Below the pieces are notes generated by a model. That model ran no database searches and was not told where the DNA came from. It saw nothing but the letters and a program-made list of their open reading frames with translations. Positions 44,029 to 56,821 of a stretch of 64,000 nt of DNA are shown one piece after another. The translations under genes and the position numbers were made by a program. Source of the stretch: Avena insularis (taxonomy: Eukaryota > Streptophyta > Magnoliopsida > Poales > Poaceae); assembly GCA_023614405.1 (NCBI GenBank), contig CM042692.1, forward strand, positions 118,537,503 to 118,601,502. Direction: 5' to 3'. The stretch's first letter is position 1; each line of letters starts with the position of its first letter.

Positions 44029-45075
44029 AAGTCCAAAATGGCAAACAAAGGTAAAGACATAGTATCTTTTGTAATGTATGAAAAGTTTTCTAAATCTACT
44101 TGGTGGATTGACTCTGGTGCAACTGTTCATGTTGCCAACTCTTTACAGGGGTTCCGTTCGATAAGGACTTTGCCAAGAAGAGAAAGACACATTGAGGTGG
44201 CTAATGGAGTCCAAGCAGAAGTGGAGGCTGTTGGCGACATTCCTCTGCAGCTAGCTGATGGCTCTACTATTCTGCTTAAGGATGTTTTATTTGTTCCTTC
44301 CATCCATAGAAACTTAATAAGTGTGTCGTGCTTGGACAAAGACATGTATGAGTGTTATTTTGGACATGGAAAATGTGCCATTTGGTTGAAAGATACTTGT
44401 GTGTGTGTTGCTTCACTACATGACAAGCTTTATTTATTATCCTTGCATGAGAAAGTGTTTTCTGTGTGTGATGTGAACGAACAAGTTCCCTTGTCGAACA
44501 AAGAACAAAAGAAAAGAAAGAGAACTCTTGACTCATCGAAGTTGTGGCACTGTAGATTAGGCCACATTTCGAGGGGAAGAATAGAAAACCTCGTTAAAAA
44601 TGACATTCTTCCTCCCTTAGAGTTCTTAGACCTCGAGCAATGCATAGATTGCATCAAAGGAAAGTATGTAAAGAAGATTAAAAAGGGTGCAAACCAAAGT
44701 ATAGCTACACTAGAAATAATCCACACTGATATTTGTGGACCGTTTCCGGTGAAAAGTGTGGATGGTTACGATTCATTCATAACATTCACGGACGATCACT
44801 CCCGGTATGGTTACATTTATCCAATCAAAGAAAGATCTGAAGCATTGGATAAGTTTAAAATTTTCAAAGCTGAAGTTGAAAATCAGCATGATAAAAGAAT
44901 TAAGATAGTCCGGTCTGACCGTGGGGGGAGTACTACGGTCGGCATACTCCATATGGTCAAGTACCAGGACCTTTTGTAAGGTTCCTACAAGAAAATGGAA
45001 TAGTCGCCCAAAGATTCTATGCAGGCGAACCTCAAAGAAAATGGAGTAATGAAAGGCGAACTGCATTCTTATGGA
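43950..45075 (+). pseudogene. Copia element 1 protease and integrase, frameshifted
   Basis: The frame at 43891-44979 contains the protease active site WWIDSGATVHVA (about 44100). It then has the GAG-pre-integrase zinc region (LWHCRLGHISRGR, QCIDCIKGK) and the integrase core: D in IHTDICGPF (about 44725) and D in VRSDRGG (about 44920). Directly after VRSDRGG a run of six G appears to be one short, shifting the frame; a second set of indels near 45030 disrupts the segment with the third catalytic residue (E). Integrase is therefore broken twice. Confidence 0.88.
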
Positions 45076-48000
45076 TATGGTGCGCAACATGATGAGCTAT
45101 TCCACCCTCCCATTGGGATTGTGGATGGAGGCGCTTAAAACTGCCATTCACATTCTCAACAGAGTACCAAGTAAGTCGGTGCCCAAAATACCGTACGAAT
45201 TGTGGATAGGCAGAGTCCCCTCTCTGCACCACTTGAGGGTCTGGGGGAGCCCAGCTGAGGCAAAAGTTTTCAATCCAAACATTGCAAAGTTAGAACCCAA
45301 AACAGTGTCTTGCCACTTCATTGGCTATCCAGATAGATCAAAAGGTTATCGTTTCTACTCTCCTGACAGATACACAAAGTTTATAGAAACGAGACATGCA
45401 GTCTTCTTGGAGGACAAATTGATGAGGGGGAGCACGGTAGCTCGAGAAATTGACCTTGAGGAGAAGAGGGTGCATGCACCTAATCCGATGACTCAGGAAC
45501 CATTTTTCTCGCTACCTGTTGTGCCACCATCTACAACCCCTGAGGTTGTGGTGCCGGCACCTGTTGTGACTCCACACGTGACAACAATGGGAGAAGGTTC
45601 GGAACCTGTCCGTCAGGAGCCACTTGAACCCACTATTGAGCACGAAACGGAGCCAGAACAGCCACATATTGACAATGTGCCAGAACCCGAGGCAAGAAAT
45701 GAGCAAGAGTCTGATGAACTCAGAAGGTCTAAAAGAGAACGAAGACCAGCCATTTCCAAAGAAATTTACAAAGTCTACAACACAGAAACAGTTCATATGG
45801 AGGGCGACCCTACCTCATATGAAGAAGCCATGATAAGCCCTCACTCAGCCAAGTGGGTGGAGGCAATGGAAGATGAAATGAAATCGATGAGTTCCAACAA
45901 TGTTTGGGACTTAGAGGAAATTCCTAAAGGAGCCAAAACAGTAGGATCCAAATGGGTCTACAAGACAAAGTATGACTCCAATGGGAATGTAGAAAAGTAC
46001 AAAGCTAGACTTGTGGCAAAAGGCTTTACGCAAAGAGAAGGGGTAGATTACAATGAGAATTTTTCTCCGGTCTCATGTAAAGATTCCTTCAGAATCATAA
46101 TGGCACTAGTTGCACATTTTGATCTAGAGTTACATCAAATGGATGTTAAGATGGCATTTCTAAATGGAGATTTAGATGAAAATGTTTACATGAAACAACC
46201 CAAGGGTTTTTTCATGGAGGGGAAGGAACATATGGGATGCCTCCTAAAGAAATCCATTTACGGGTTAAAGCAAGCCTCTAGGCAGTGGTATTTAAAGTTC
46301 AATGATACAATTAAAAGATTTGGATTCAAAGAGAATGTTGAGGACAACTGCATTTATGCAAAGTTTAAAAGTGGGAAATATATTTTCCTAATTCTGTATG
46401 TGGATGACATCTTGCTTGCTAGCAGTGATGTCAGTCTACTACTAGAAACAAAGAAGTTCTTGTCTTCGAATTTTGACATGAAAGACCTTGGTGAAGCTTC
46501 TTATGTTTTGGGCATAGAAATTCACCGAGATAGAAAGAATGGAGTGTTAGGACTATCGCAGAAAGCATATTGTGAAAAGATTCTAAAGAAATACAATATG
46601 CATGCAAGTAATGCAACACCTGCTCCCATAGTCAAGGGCGATAGTTTTGGGAAATCCCAATGTCCAAAGAACTAGTATGAGATCGATCAAATGAAGTCAG
46701 TACCATATGCTTCGGCTGTTGGAAGCTTACAGTATGCACAAGTGTGCACTCGCCCTGACTTAGCTTTTATCACCGGGGTACTCGGCAGATATCAAGAGAA
46801 TCCAGGCATAGAGCACTAGAAGATGGTAAAGAAAGCTTTGCATTATGTGCAAGGAACAAAAGTCCTCATGCTAACATATAAAAGATCTGATTCCCTGGAG
46901 ATAAAAGGGTACTCAGATGCGGATTTTGTGGGAGATAAAGACGGTAGAAAGTCCACGACAGGATATGTCTTTACTCTCGCAGGAGGTGCTATTACAATGA
47001 GAATTTTTCTCCGGTCTCATGTAAAGATTCCTTCAGAATCATAATGGCACTAGTTGCACATTTTGATCTAGAGTTACATCAAATGGATGCTAAGACGGCA
47101 TTTCTAAATGGAGATTTAGATGAAAATGTTTACATGAAACAACCCAAGGGTTTTTTCATGGAGGGGAAGGAACATATGGGATGCCTCCTAAAGAAATCCA
47201 TTTACGGGTTAAAGCAAGCCTCTAGGCAGTGGTATTTAAAGTTCAATGATACAATTAAAAGATTTGGATTCAAAGAGAATGTTGAGGACAACTGCATTTA
47301 TGCAAAGTTTAAAAGTGGGAAATATATTTTCCTAATTCTGTATGTGGATGACATCTTGCTTGCTAGCAGTGATGTCAGTCTACTACTAGAAACAAAGAAG
47401 TTCTTGTCTTCGAATTTTGACATGAAAGACCTTGGTGAAGCTTCTTATGTTTTGGGCATAGAAATTCATCGAGATAGAAAGAATGGAGTGTTAGGACTAT
47501 CGCAGAAAGCATATTGTGAAAAGATTCTAAAGAAATACAATATGCATGCAAGTAATGCAACACCTGCTCCCATAGTCAAGGGCGATAGTTTTGGGAAATC
47601 CCAATGTCCAAAGAACCTGTATGAGATCGATCAAATGAAGTCAGTACCATATGCTTCGGCTGTTGGAAGCTTACAGTATGCACAAGTGTGCACTCGCCCT
47701 GACTTAGCTTTTATCACCGGGGTACTCGGCAGATATCAAGAGAATCCAGGCATAGAGCACTAGAAGATGGTAAAGAAAGCTTTGCATTATGTGCAAGGAA
47801 CAAAAGGCCTCATGCTAATATATAAAAGATCTGATTCCCTGGAGATAAAAGGGTACTCAGATGCGGATTTTGCAGGAGATAAAGACGGCAGAAAGTCCAC
47901 GACAGGATATGTCTTTACTCTCGCAGGAGGTGCTATTTCATGGAGAAGCGCCAAACAGTCGATAGTTGCATCATCAACGCTGTATGCAGAATTTATAGCA

Positions 48001-48321
48001 TGTTATGAGGCCATGGGACAAGCGTTATGGTTAAAGAAATTTCTACCCGACTTGAGAGTGGTAGACTACATCCGCAGGCCACTAAAGATGTACTGTGACA
48101 ACGAGCCCGCAATATTCTATGCTCACAACAACAAGTCGAGTAATGCTACAAAGTCAATAGATATAAAGTATTATGTTGTGAAGGACAAAGTCCAGGATCA
48201 AACTATAAGACTCGAGCATATAAGGACAATGGATATGCTTGTGGATCCGCTAACGAAAGGCTTACCACCCAATGTGTTCAAGGAACACATAGCCGGTATG
48301 GGATTAATAGAAAGCCTATGA
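45071..48321 (+). pseudogene. Copia element 1 reverse transcriptase and RNase H, internally duplicated
   Basis: The frame 45071-46675 holds the integrase C-terminus, a Pro/Glu-rich linker and the RVT_2 domain (WVYKTKYDSNG, YKARLVAKGFTQREG, FLNGDLDENVYMKQPKGF, catalytic YVDD near 46399). It ends at a TAG that is CTG in the duplicated copy. The RT segment recurs at 47044-47763. RNase H follows at 47767-48321 (GYSDADFAGD, VASSTLYAEF, YCDNEPA, DPLTKGLPP). Both copies of the RT/RNase H junction carry the same stop, cac-TAG for an expected His-Trp, at about 46817 and 47761. No continuous product is possible. Confidence 0.92.
46047..47937 (+). repeat. Tandem duplication, 944 bp x 2, inside Copia element 1
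   Basis: The sequence from ATTACAATGAG (46047) to GGTGCTATT (46993) is repeated at an offset of exactly 944 (second copy 46991-47937). The three bases ATT are shared by both ends and the junction, indicating a microhomology-mediated event. I count 10 differences by eye (about 1%). Because 944 is not a multiple of three, the duplication also shifts the frame. Confidence 0.95.
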
Positions 48322-48498
48322 TTCCTGGACTACAGAGGCCTAAAATAAAAGGATTTGTTTCAAAATAGAAAAGTATGTAGTGGCTGTCTGATTCTATCGG
48401 CAATTGAGCTGAGACGATGAAACATGCTCTATGTATCGATTTGTGATGAACCAAGTAAAGTACAAAGTTAAAAGTAAAGTCGAGATCAAGGGGGAGAA

Positions 48499-48934
48499 TG
48501 TTAGTTTGATCTCTCCCGTTCGAGCCCAACGGCCCGAACGAGCTCCTTATTCGCGCCCTGATCGGGGGCGCCCAACCTTATCATGGTTGGTGGGCCCCTG
48601 TCGCCGTGCTATATAAAGTGGTGGGGACCGGCATCACGGGTCACGAGAAATGCCGCTGCTCTAGTCACCCCACCTACACCCCTACCGATCTAGGGTTAGC
48701 GTGAGCCGATGGGAAGCGCCGCCACCACCGCACACCCACGCCGTCGACCCTTTTTCCCATGGCCAATGACAGCGGCTCCAGCTCCGGAACTAGCTCCGGC
48801 ATCCCCTCTGGCTCATGCTTGTCGAGCCAGGGTGCAGGTGAATCTCTCTCTCTCTCCCTCTCAGATGCAACCGTTAGTCCTAGAGCAGATGCTACTGAAA
48901 GATCTAGACTAGTAGATGCAAAGTAGATTCAACA
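48499..48934 (+). repeat. Copia element 1, 3' LTR
   Basis: 436 bases, TGTTAG...TCAACA. It matches the 5' LTR apart from about 12 base differences and the shorter TC run. Confidence 0.95.
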
Positions 48935-49180
48935 GTAGCTGGTTATTATACTGTTTGGTGCTCTAATATAATAGTCAGTTCTGAGTTCAGGGCCTTTTCC
49001 GGTGCATTGCTGTCGCGGTTTTATACATTGCACAACAGAGCTAGAACCTCATCTCATCATGTAGCAAAACAAGTTTGCTGGTTCACAGCATGTTTGTGTT
49101 GTCGACACACCACATCAGGTGTGCCTGTCCAACTGAACCGTGGAGTAGCGACTCTATTCTCAGGTTTACCGTTCAAAGTA
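48935..49180. other. Downstream flank of the RNase gene displaced by Copia element 1
   Basis: Before the Copia insertion this sequence directly followed 41185. No gene is visible. It may contain regulatory DNA or simply spacer. Confidence 0.4.
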
Positions 49181-49268
49181 CTCCCTCCGTCTGAAATTAA
49201 CTGACCCATTTATTTAGATTCGAATACATTAAAACGCGTCTAGATACATGCAAACTTAGACAATGTGA
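49181..49268 (+). mobile_element. Stowaway MITE fragment
   Basis: It begins CTCCCTCCGTCTGAAATTAA after TA (49179-49180), the canonical Stowaway end. The distal half is replaced by GAGCATCTCCACTCGGG from about 49270, which resembles the ends of the Harbinger-type element at 28-30 kb. Confidence 0.6.
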
Positions 49269-49269
49269 G

Positions 49270-49480
49270 AGCATCTCCACTCGGGTACCTAAAGGGCTAC
49301 GAGGATGCCGATGCCCAAAATCACGCCTAGCAGCCCCCCTCGCAGCCACCAGAAATCCTCCCCACGCCATCCCGAGGTGCCTCCATGCCCTCCCACGCCC
49401 GCCGGTCGCTCCAAGCCCGCCACACACCCGCCCTGCCCATTAGGTGTTCGGCGGTTTGTGACGAGGGGTAACCTCGGCAA
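49270..49480. mobile_element. Harbinger-like terminal fragment
   Basis: GAGCATCTCCACTCGGGTAC at 49270 matches the inverted end seen at 28294 and 30404. The sequence that follows is GC-rich without a coding motif, and no opposite end was identified. Confidence 0.35.
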
Positions 49481-51162
49481 TGCCCATGGTTTAGGGTTTC
49501 GTGAAAAAGAGAACGCTGGAGATTTCGTCGGCTGATCAGACAAACAAGGGAGTCGAAGTCATCTGATTATTGTGGAGAGTATGGTTATAGATTTCTCAAA
49601 ACTTCGATACCCCTTTGTTGGCTCCTCCCGGCCTTTATATAATAGGCTGGGTCCCGAAGCCGTATATGGATAGGTTATAAATTATGATTACAACACTAAT
49701 ATTACGTCGGTTTGTACATCTTTCTTGATCGCCAAGACATGCTTTTGTCCGTCAGATGCTTCCGGGACTTCTCTTATTTTTTATGGGCTTCGTGGGCCAT
49801 AGGCCTCCGTATGTCCAGGGCATGTCAGTCGCCCCCGAGACTACATCCGAATCGTAGATTCAGGTTGAGTCTCAAAGATAATTTCAACCGTAAGTCAAAG
49901 ATTCCCGTAGACAAGTAATTTAATGTTTTATGTATTCATTGTCATAGGTATTTGGTATAATAAGCCTGATGCATCCAACGGATCGGAAATCAGTTAATTT
50001 TTCTTGGGAAAAAACACCGTAAAACTACATCAAATTCAAGTCTCGGGGCTCAAATTCGGTATATGCTGGCGTAATTTAGTTCGGGCCACAGAGGTCTTAT
50101 CGAATACTGAATTCCAGTGTTTTTATTTCGGGTACCCAACGCGTCCGTCGAGATTTTTCATTGTATCGTGGATATGGATAAGATTCTGGCAGAGCGTATT
50201 CGTATGCGGTTACCAGGCCTAACATGACAGATCTAGAGGTCTTATCTCCATGTCATGGACATGGCATTTCGACATGTTATCATAGCGGACATGTTCTAAT
50301 TTTTTTTGAATTTTGTCTCGATTGCCTTGTTTGGTTGTTGGAATTACCGAAGTTGCCAGCTTCTTTTCATTGGGTGTGATATGAGTGCTCAGATGGGAGT
50401 AACCATTTGAGGATACAGTTATGTAATGCTCATAGGTGTTTGCTTTTTCGACTCTGTTGGAGGATTAGGTTTTGTATCAGGTGCGTGTCTAGCGCTCTTG
50501 ATGGGAGTAGCCCCCGAGGCTACACCCGAATGCTTGCATCCAAGTGTAGGCTCAAAATTTCCACTCGCATTTGCTTTTTTGTGCCGACTCTGTAGGAGGA
50601 TCTTTTATATTGGGTGTGCGGATAACGCTCCCGATAGGAGTAGCACCCGATGCTATGTTCGGGTGCTTGCACCGGAGCATTGTCTTAGATCATCGTACTC
50701 ATTCTAGTAGGTGCACAACTCAGGCCTTGACTAATTCAATCTGTAAATTGTATCAGGTGCACAACCAATGCTCCCGATGGGAGTATCCCCCCAGACTATG
50801 TTCGGGAGCTCGCGCCGGAGCATAGGCCCAGAGTCAGTCATCAAAGAAAGTAAGCCCTGGCTTGTTTTTTCTTATTCTCCCGAATATTTCTTCTCCTCAG
50901 GCCACACGTGACGTTAGTGCTAACGAAGATGGCGTGTCACAGTTGCCAAAAAATAAGGCCCGATGGGACGTTGCAGTGGTGGTCCCTTGTTGCAGTAATG
51001 ATGACGCATAAGCGGCGCTTTTGCGGAGATTTTTTTGATCGCATGACTCCACTTTTGTGCGAAAATCAAGGCGCCATGCGGATTTTCTCCGTGTTTGGCG
51101 AGGTAATTACTGCCCATGATTTTTATCCTCTCAACAAATCTTGCCACGTGTCTTCATCCTCT
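49481..51162 (-). repeat. Degenerate LTR-type repeat with internal tandem motif
   Basis: A TATATAAAGGC-type box is readable on the minus strand near 49635-49645, as at 205-216. Further on, a motif around GATGGGAGTAGCCCCCGAGG recurs near 50392, 50500, 50633 and 50776 with spacing of about 108-143 bases, giving a degenerate tandem structure. Each later copy is followed by a sequence like TTCGGGTGCTTGCACCGGAG. No protein domain is visible. It is probably an old LTR or internal region of an unidentified cereal retroelement. Confidence 0.45.
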
Positions 51163-52823
51163 TGTTGGGTTCGCAGCATAGAAAAAACAAAATTTTTTCC
51201 TACGATGGGAACTATTATACGCCAAGATCTATCTACTAGATACAAGCAACGGGTGGATATACATCCATAGAAATCATACCCTTGAAGACCTACAAAGTGT
51301 AACGAGATTTCACTCGTGGATGATGTAGTCGTTCGCTTGCCGATCTCAAGATCGTGTGGAAGTCCTAGCGCCGCAAACCAGCAACGCATCCGTACTCGCA
51401 TACACATTCAGGCCACCGAACAACCTCCGCCTCCTCGCTCCAGCGATGCAGCGGAAAGATCAACTCCTTCAAGATGAAATGCATCGAGAATATGTATCTC
51501 GCTAATCCGAGACCATGGAGGAATAATACTAGAGGGGGAGAGAGATCCTTCATGAGGAGGTGTGAGTGTGAAGGAGTGAGAGGGGGGCCTTTTATAGGAG
51601 GAGGGAGGTACTCCCTCCCCATGGACGACGCCCCATGGGGGGTGCCCCTTCACCTCCTTCATTCATGTGGTGGTAACCTCTCCACATAAATATGCCCCTT
51701 CACATTCTCTATTAAAGTCTCCACTTTAAATGCATTGAATTTCTCCAAATTTAATGCTCTCTCATTTAATAAAACTCTTTTATTATTTTTATTCAGAATT
51801 TTTGTTAATTAATTTAATTAACAAACATTCACATAAAACCCCATGCAACATTTCAATATTCAATGCAGAACCATTTTCAGCAATTTCATCCGAAACAATT
51901 TCGGTGTCTATTGAAATAATTCAAGCACTTTGCAATTTATTTGTCTAAAACATATTTGCTCCAAATGGTGTTGGTATCCCTTAAGTGTGTCACCCTATGG
52001 TTCGCGAATAATGCAGACATGACCGAGACCCCTCTCAGATCAATAATCAGAAGCGGGACCTCGAGATCCATACTGACTCCTACACATTCAACGATGACTT
52101 CTATGACCGTGAGAACTTTTAACGCTAGTAACTAAATCCCTTTGTCTCGCGATATATTACATGTTCGAGATTCGATCATCGGTATCTCCATACCTAGTTT
52201 GATCTCGTTGCTGACATGTACTCTTTTCTTGTTCCCGTGATATAATATTCTAGTGATCTTATCACTTGCTTGCAAGCTAACCAATGTGATATCATCGAGA
52301 GGGCCTAGAGTATATCTATCCGTCATCAGGATTAACAAATCCCACTCTTGATCCATGAGCCTCTACATAACACCTTCGTAGCACTGAACCCACCTTTATA
52401 ATCACCCCCTCACTGTGTGACGTTTGATGTTATCAAGATACTCTTCTAGTGTTAGTGATTGACATGATCTCATGGTCTAAGGACTATGATTACTTCGTAT
52501 GATGTTATAGCAATAAAAAAATAATGACTTCGATCATAATGCTATACTTCAGATGAATGTTTATCACATCATGCCACTAATGTTGTGACCTCATTATTAA
52601 CAACATCTAATGTCTATGATCAGGAAACCTTGATCATCTTGTTAATCAACAAGCTAGTTTATAAGAGATGCATAACTAGGAACTTTCTTTTTGTTTATTA
52701 AACACACATGTATTAACGTTTCCAAATTAATACGATTATAGCATGCAAAATAAACATCTATCATATACTTGGAATATATATAATAACAACTTTATTATTG
52801 CCTCTTAGGACATATTCCCTTCA
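51163..52823 (-). repeat. Copia element 2, 3' LTR
   Basis: 1661 bases. On the plus strand it runs from TGTTGGGTTCGCAGC to CCCTTCA. It matches 57880-59354 over most of its length with frequent substitutions and small indels. Confidence 0.88.
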
Positions 52824-52855
52824 GTCTCCCACTTGCACTAGAGACAATAATCTAG

Positions 52856-54679
52856 TTACATAGTGATAAATCTAACACCCATGGAGTTCTGGAGTTGATC
52901 ATGTTTTGCTCTAGGGAGAACTTTAGTCAAAGGATCTGCTACATTGAGATCCATGTGTACTTTACAAATCTTAATATCTCCATCCTTGACATGCTCGTGG
53001 ATGGAGTGAAACCGGCACTTAATATGTTTGGAATTCCTGTGAGACCTTGGTTCCTTGGCGTTGGCTATGGCTCCATTGTTGTTACAATAGATCACCATTG
53101 GATCCAACACACTAGGAACCACACCCAGTTCAGTAATGAACTCCTTCATCCAAACCGCTTCCTGTGCTGCTTCTGAAGTAGCAATATATTCCGCCTCCGT
53201 TGTTGACCTTATCACCACGGGTTGTTTGGATCTCCTCCACCTAACTGCTGCTCCATTCATGAGAAATACGTATCCGGATTGATACTTAGAGTCATCCAAA
53301 TCAGTGCCAAAGCTAGCATCGACATAACAATTAGCGACCAGTTCTTCTTCACCTTTGTATACAAGAAACATTTCCTTAGTTCTTCTTAAGTACTTAAGGA
53401 TATTCTTGACCGCTATCCAGTGTTCCAAAGCTGGATCATATTGGTACCTACTAGTCAAACTAATAGCATGTGCCACATCTGGTCTTGTACATAACATGGC
53501 GTACATTATAGAGCCTATGGATGAAGCATATGGGATCTTATCCATTATCTCTCTTTCTTCTGCTGTAGCCGGACTTTGAGTCTTACTCAATGTCTTGCCT
53601 TGTAACATAGGTAAGAACCCCTTCTTACTTTCATCCATTTTAAACTTTTTTAAAATCTTATCAAGGTACGTACTCTACGATAGCCCTATTAGGTGTCTCG
53701 ATCTATCTCTATAGATCTTTATGCCTAATATATATGACGCTTCACCAAGGTCCTTCATAGAAAATTTGTTGTTTAGATAACTTTTAACACTGTTTAAAAG
53801 ATCTATATCATTTCCAATCTGTAATATGTCATCCACACATAATATAAGAAATGCTACATTGCTCCCACTCACTTTCTTGTAAATGCAAACCTCTCCACAA
53901 GTTTGGACAAATCCAAACTCTTTGATCACCTTATCAAAGCGGAGATTCCAACTTCGGGATGCTTGCTTCAGTCCATATATAGACCGCTAAAGCTTGCAAA
54001 CCTTGTCAGCATCCTTAGGATCGACAAAACCCTTTGGTTATATTATATACAAATCTTCTTCAATATTACCATTGAGGAACGCAATTTTGAAATCCATCTG
54101 CCATATTTCATAATCGAAATATGCAGAAATTGCTAACATAATCCTAACTGATTTTAGCATCGCTATGGGAGAGAATGTATCATCGTAGTCAATTCCTTGA
54201 ATTTGTCGAAACCCCTTTGTGACAAGTCAAGCTTTATAGATGGTTACATTACCATCATCATCAGTTTTTCTTTTGAAAATCCATTTATTCTCAACGACCT
54301 TTCGGTCGTGAGGTAAGTCCACCAAGGTCCAAACCTGGTTTTCATACATGGATTCCATCTCGGATTTCATGGCTTCTAGCCATTTGTTGGAATCCGGGCT
54401 CATCATCGCTTCTTCATACGTGGCAGGGTCATCTATTTTATCAACCATGAAATTCATAATAGGATTTCCGTATAGTACAGGAACTGCATGTGTCCTGCTT
54501 GACTTGCAAGGTTCCATAGTGTCCTCTTTCGGAGTTTCATGATCATTATCATTAGTTCCTTCTTCATTTGGTGAAGTCAACTCCGGAACAACTTCCGGTG
54601 TTGCGCCCCTTGCCATTTCATGAAGAGAAGGTTCATTAACCTCTTCGAGTTCTACCTTTTGACTACTCACACCTTTCAC
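52856..54679 (-). pseudogene. Copia element 2 reverse transcriptase and RNase H remnant
   Basis: Read on the minus strand: 54227-54679 has the start of RVT_2 (NKWLEAMKSEMESMYENQVW, KWIFKRKTDDDGNV). Then comes a degraded stretch, and 53675-53929 has the catalytic box as CVDD in FLILCVDDILQIGND. Finally 52856-53638 has the RT tail and RNase H (CYVDASFGTD, STTEAEYIATSEAA, DPLTKVLPRAKHD). Stops and frame changes separate the pieces, so no active enzyme is encoded. The internal order confirms the minus orientation. Confidence 0.88.
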
Positions 54680-54831
54680 GAGAAACTCTTTCTCTAGAAA
54701 GGATCCATTCTTGGCAACGAAAACCTTTCCCTCGGATCTGTGATAGAAGGAATACCCAATTGTTTCTTTAGGGTATCCTATGAAGATGCATTTTTCTGAT
54801 TTGGGTTCGAGTTTATCAGGCTAAAGTTTCT

Positions 54832-56247
54832 TCACATAAACATCGCATCCCCAAACTTTAAGAAATGACAGCTTAGGTTTGTTCCAAACAATAATTCATA
54901 CAGTGTCATTTCAACAGATTTAGACGGTGCCCGATTTAAAGTGAATGCAGTGGTTTCCAGTGCATAACCCAAAAAATGATAGTGGAAGTCTGTTAGAGAC
55001 ATCATAGATCGAACCATATCCAATAAGTACGATTATGATGTTCCGACACACCATTATGTTGTGGTGTTCCAGCGGGCATGAGTTGTGAAACTATTCCACA
55101 ATCTCTCATGTGTGTGCTAAACTCGTAACTAAGATACTCTCCTCCACGATCAGATCGTAGAAATTTAATCTTTCTATTACGATGATTTTCCACTTCATTA
55201 TGAAAATTCTTTAAACTTTTCAAAGGTTTCAGACTCGTGTTTCATCAAATAGATATACCCGTATCTACTCAAATCATTCGTGAAAGTAACAAAATAACGA
55301 TATCCACCTCGCGCCGACACACTCATTGGACCACATACATCAGTATGTATGATTTCCAATAAATTTGTCACCCATTCCATTGAACCGGAAAATAGCATTC
55401 TATTCATCTTGCCCATAAGGCATGGCTCACATGTATCAAATGATTCAAAATCAAGTGATTTCAAAAGTCCATCAGAATGGAGCTTCTTCATGCGTTTTAC
55501 ACCAATATGACCTAGACGACAGTGCCACACATATGTAGATATATCATCACTAAGTTTAATCCTTTTAGCATCAACATTATGAATATGCATAACACTATTA
55601 TAGAGATCCAATAGAAATAAACCATTCATCATAGGTGCATGACCATAAAAGATATTATTCATATAAATCGAACAACCATTGTTTTCGGACTTAAATGAAT
55701 ATCCACTTCTTATAAAAGACGATCTGGATACAATGTTCATGCTCAGTGCAGGCACCAAATAACAATTATTTAGATTTATCACTAATCCCGATGATAGGTG
55801 GAGAGGCAGCGTTCCGATGGCGATCACATCAACTCTTGATCCATTGCCGACACACATCTTGACCTCGCCCCTTGCTAGTGGTCGCTTGTTTCGTAGCCCC
55901 TGATTCGAGTTACATATAATAGCAACCGATCCAGTATCAAATACCCAGGTGCTACTATGAGTACTAGTCAAGTACACATCAATAACATCTATATCATATA
56001 TACCTTTTTTTGCCTTGCCGACCTTCTTGTCCGCCAAGTACTTGGGGCAGTTGCACTTCCAATGGCTAGTCCCCTTACAATAGTAGCACTCGGTATCAGA
56101 CTTAGGGCCAGCCCGGGATTTCTTTCCAGGCACGACAACAGATTTTCCGCCCTTCTTTCCCTTCTTGTCTTTCTTGAAACCGGTGGTCTTATTGATCATC
56201 AACACTTGCTGCTCTTTCATGATCTCCACCTCTATAGTCTTAAGCAT
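54832..56247 (-). pseudogene. Copia element 2 zinc knuckle, protease and integrase remnant
   Basis: The frame 55198-56247 (minus strand) carries an intact C-x2-C-x4-H-x4-C knuckle (CYYCKGTSHWKCNC). The protease site follows as VFDTGS where other Copia proteases have D-S/T-G-A. Next are the pre-integrase zinc region (VWHCRLGHIGVKRMKK, CEPCLMGK) and the integrase core start IIHTDVCGPM. The core continues at 55002-55223 with FLRSDRGGEYLS and GTPQHNGVSEHHNRT, which contains the third catalytic residue. One frameshift near 55200 and one near 55010 split the domain. Confidence 0.86.
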
Positions 56248-56821
56248 TTGCAGAAGCTCAGGGAGAGACTTTCTTCATGCTCTGCATGTTATAGTTCATC
56301 ACGAAGCTCTTGTAGCTAGGTGGCAGAGATTGGAGAACATGATGTATGCCTAAGTCAACGAGAACCGTTATTCCCAAGGACACAAGCTTATCGGCATACC
56401 TAGACATTTTGAACACATGCTCACTAATGGAGATGTTCTATTCCATCATGCAGCTAAAGAACTTTTCAGAAGCATTATAACTCTCTATGGCAGCATGGGT
56501 ATCGAAAATCATTTTCAATTCACCCATGGTATCAAAGGCATTGCCATTCTCGAAATGTTTTCGGAGTTCCAGCTCTAGCCCATACAATATACCACAATGA
56601 ACTAAGTTGTGGTCCTCCTAACGAGTCAAATAGATGTTCTTTTCCTTGTCATGGGCATCAGGAGCTGGTGGGGGGCCTAGCGGCGCTTCTAGCACATATT
56701 GCTTTTGTGCAGCAGAGAGGAGAATCCTTAAATTCATGGCCCAGTTGGTAAAATTTCTACCATTCGCAGCAAGTTTCTCTTTCTCCATGAACACATTGAA
56801 ATTAAAAGTAGGTGGTGCCAT
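56248..56821 (-). pseudogene. Copia element 2 gag remnant
   Basis: The gag start lies at 56821 on the minus strand: MAPPTFNFNVFMEKEKLAAN followed by NFTNWAMNLRILL and APLGPPPAPDA. The frame stops at about 56618, and weak gag-like sequence continues in other frames to 56248, where the knuckle region begins. Confidence 0.75.

Larger units (their letters stand above)
41186..48934 (+). mobile_element. Complete Copia LTR retrotransposon
   Basis: A 7.75-kb element with TG...CA LTRs and a 5-bp target duplication GTAGC (41181-41185 and 48935-48939). The primer-binding site TGGTATCAGAGC (41667-41678, initiator Met tRNA) follows the 5' LTR and a purine tract AAGGGGGAGAA (48488-48498) precedes the 3' LTR. 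The order gag, protease, integrase, RT, RNase H is that of Copia. By hand about 12 substitutions separate the LTRs over about 435 aligned bases, suggesting an insertion on the order of one million years ago at usual grass rates. The family is not recognised. It sits about 270 bases behind the RNase gene. Confidence 0.96.
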
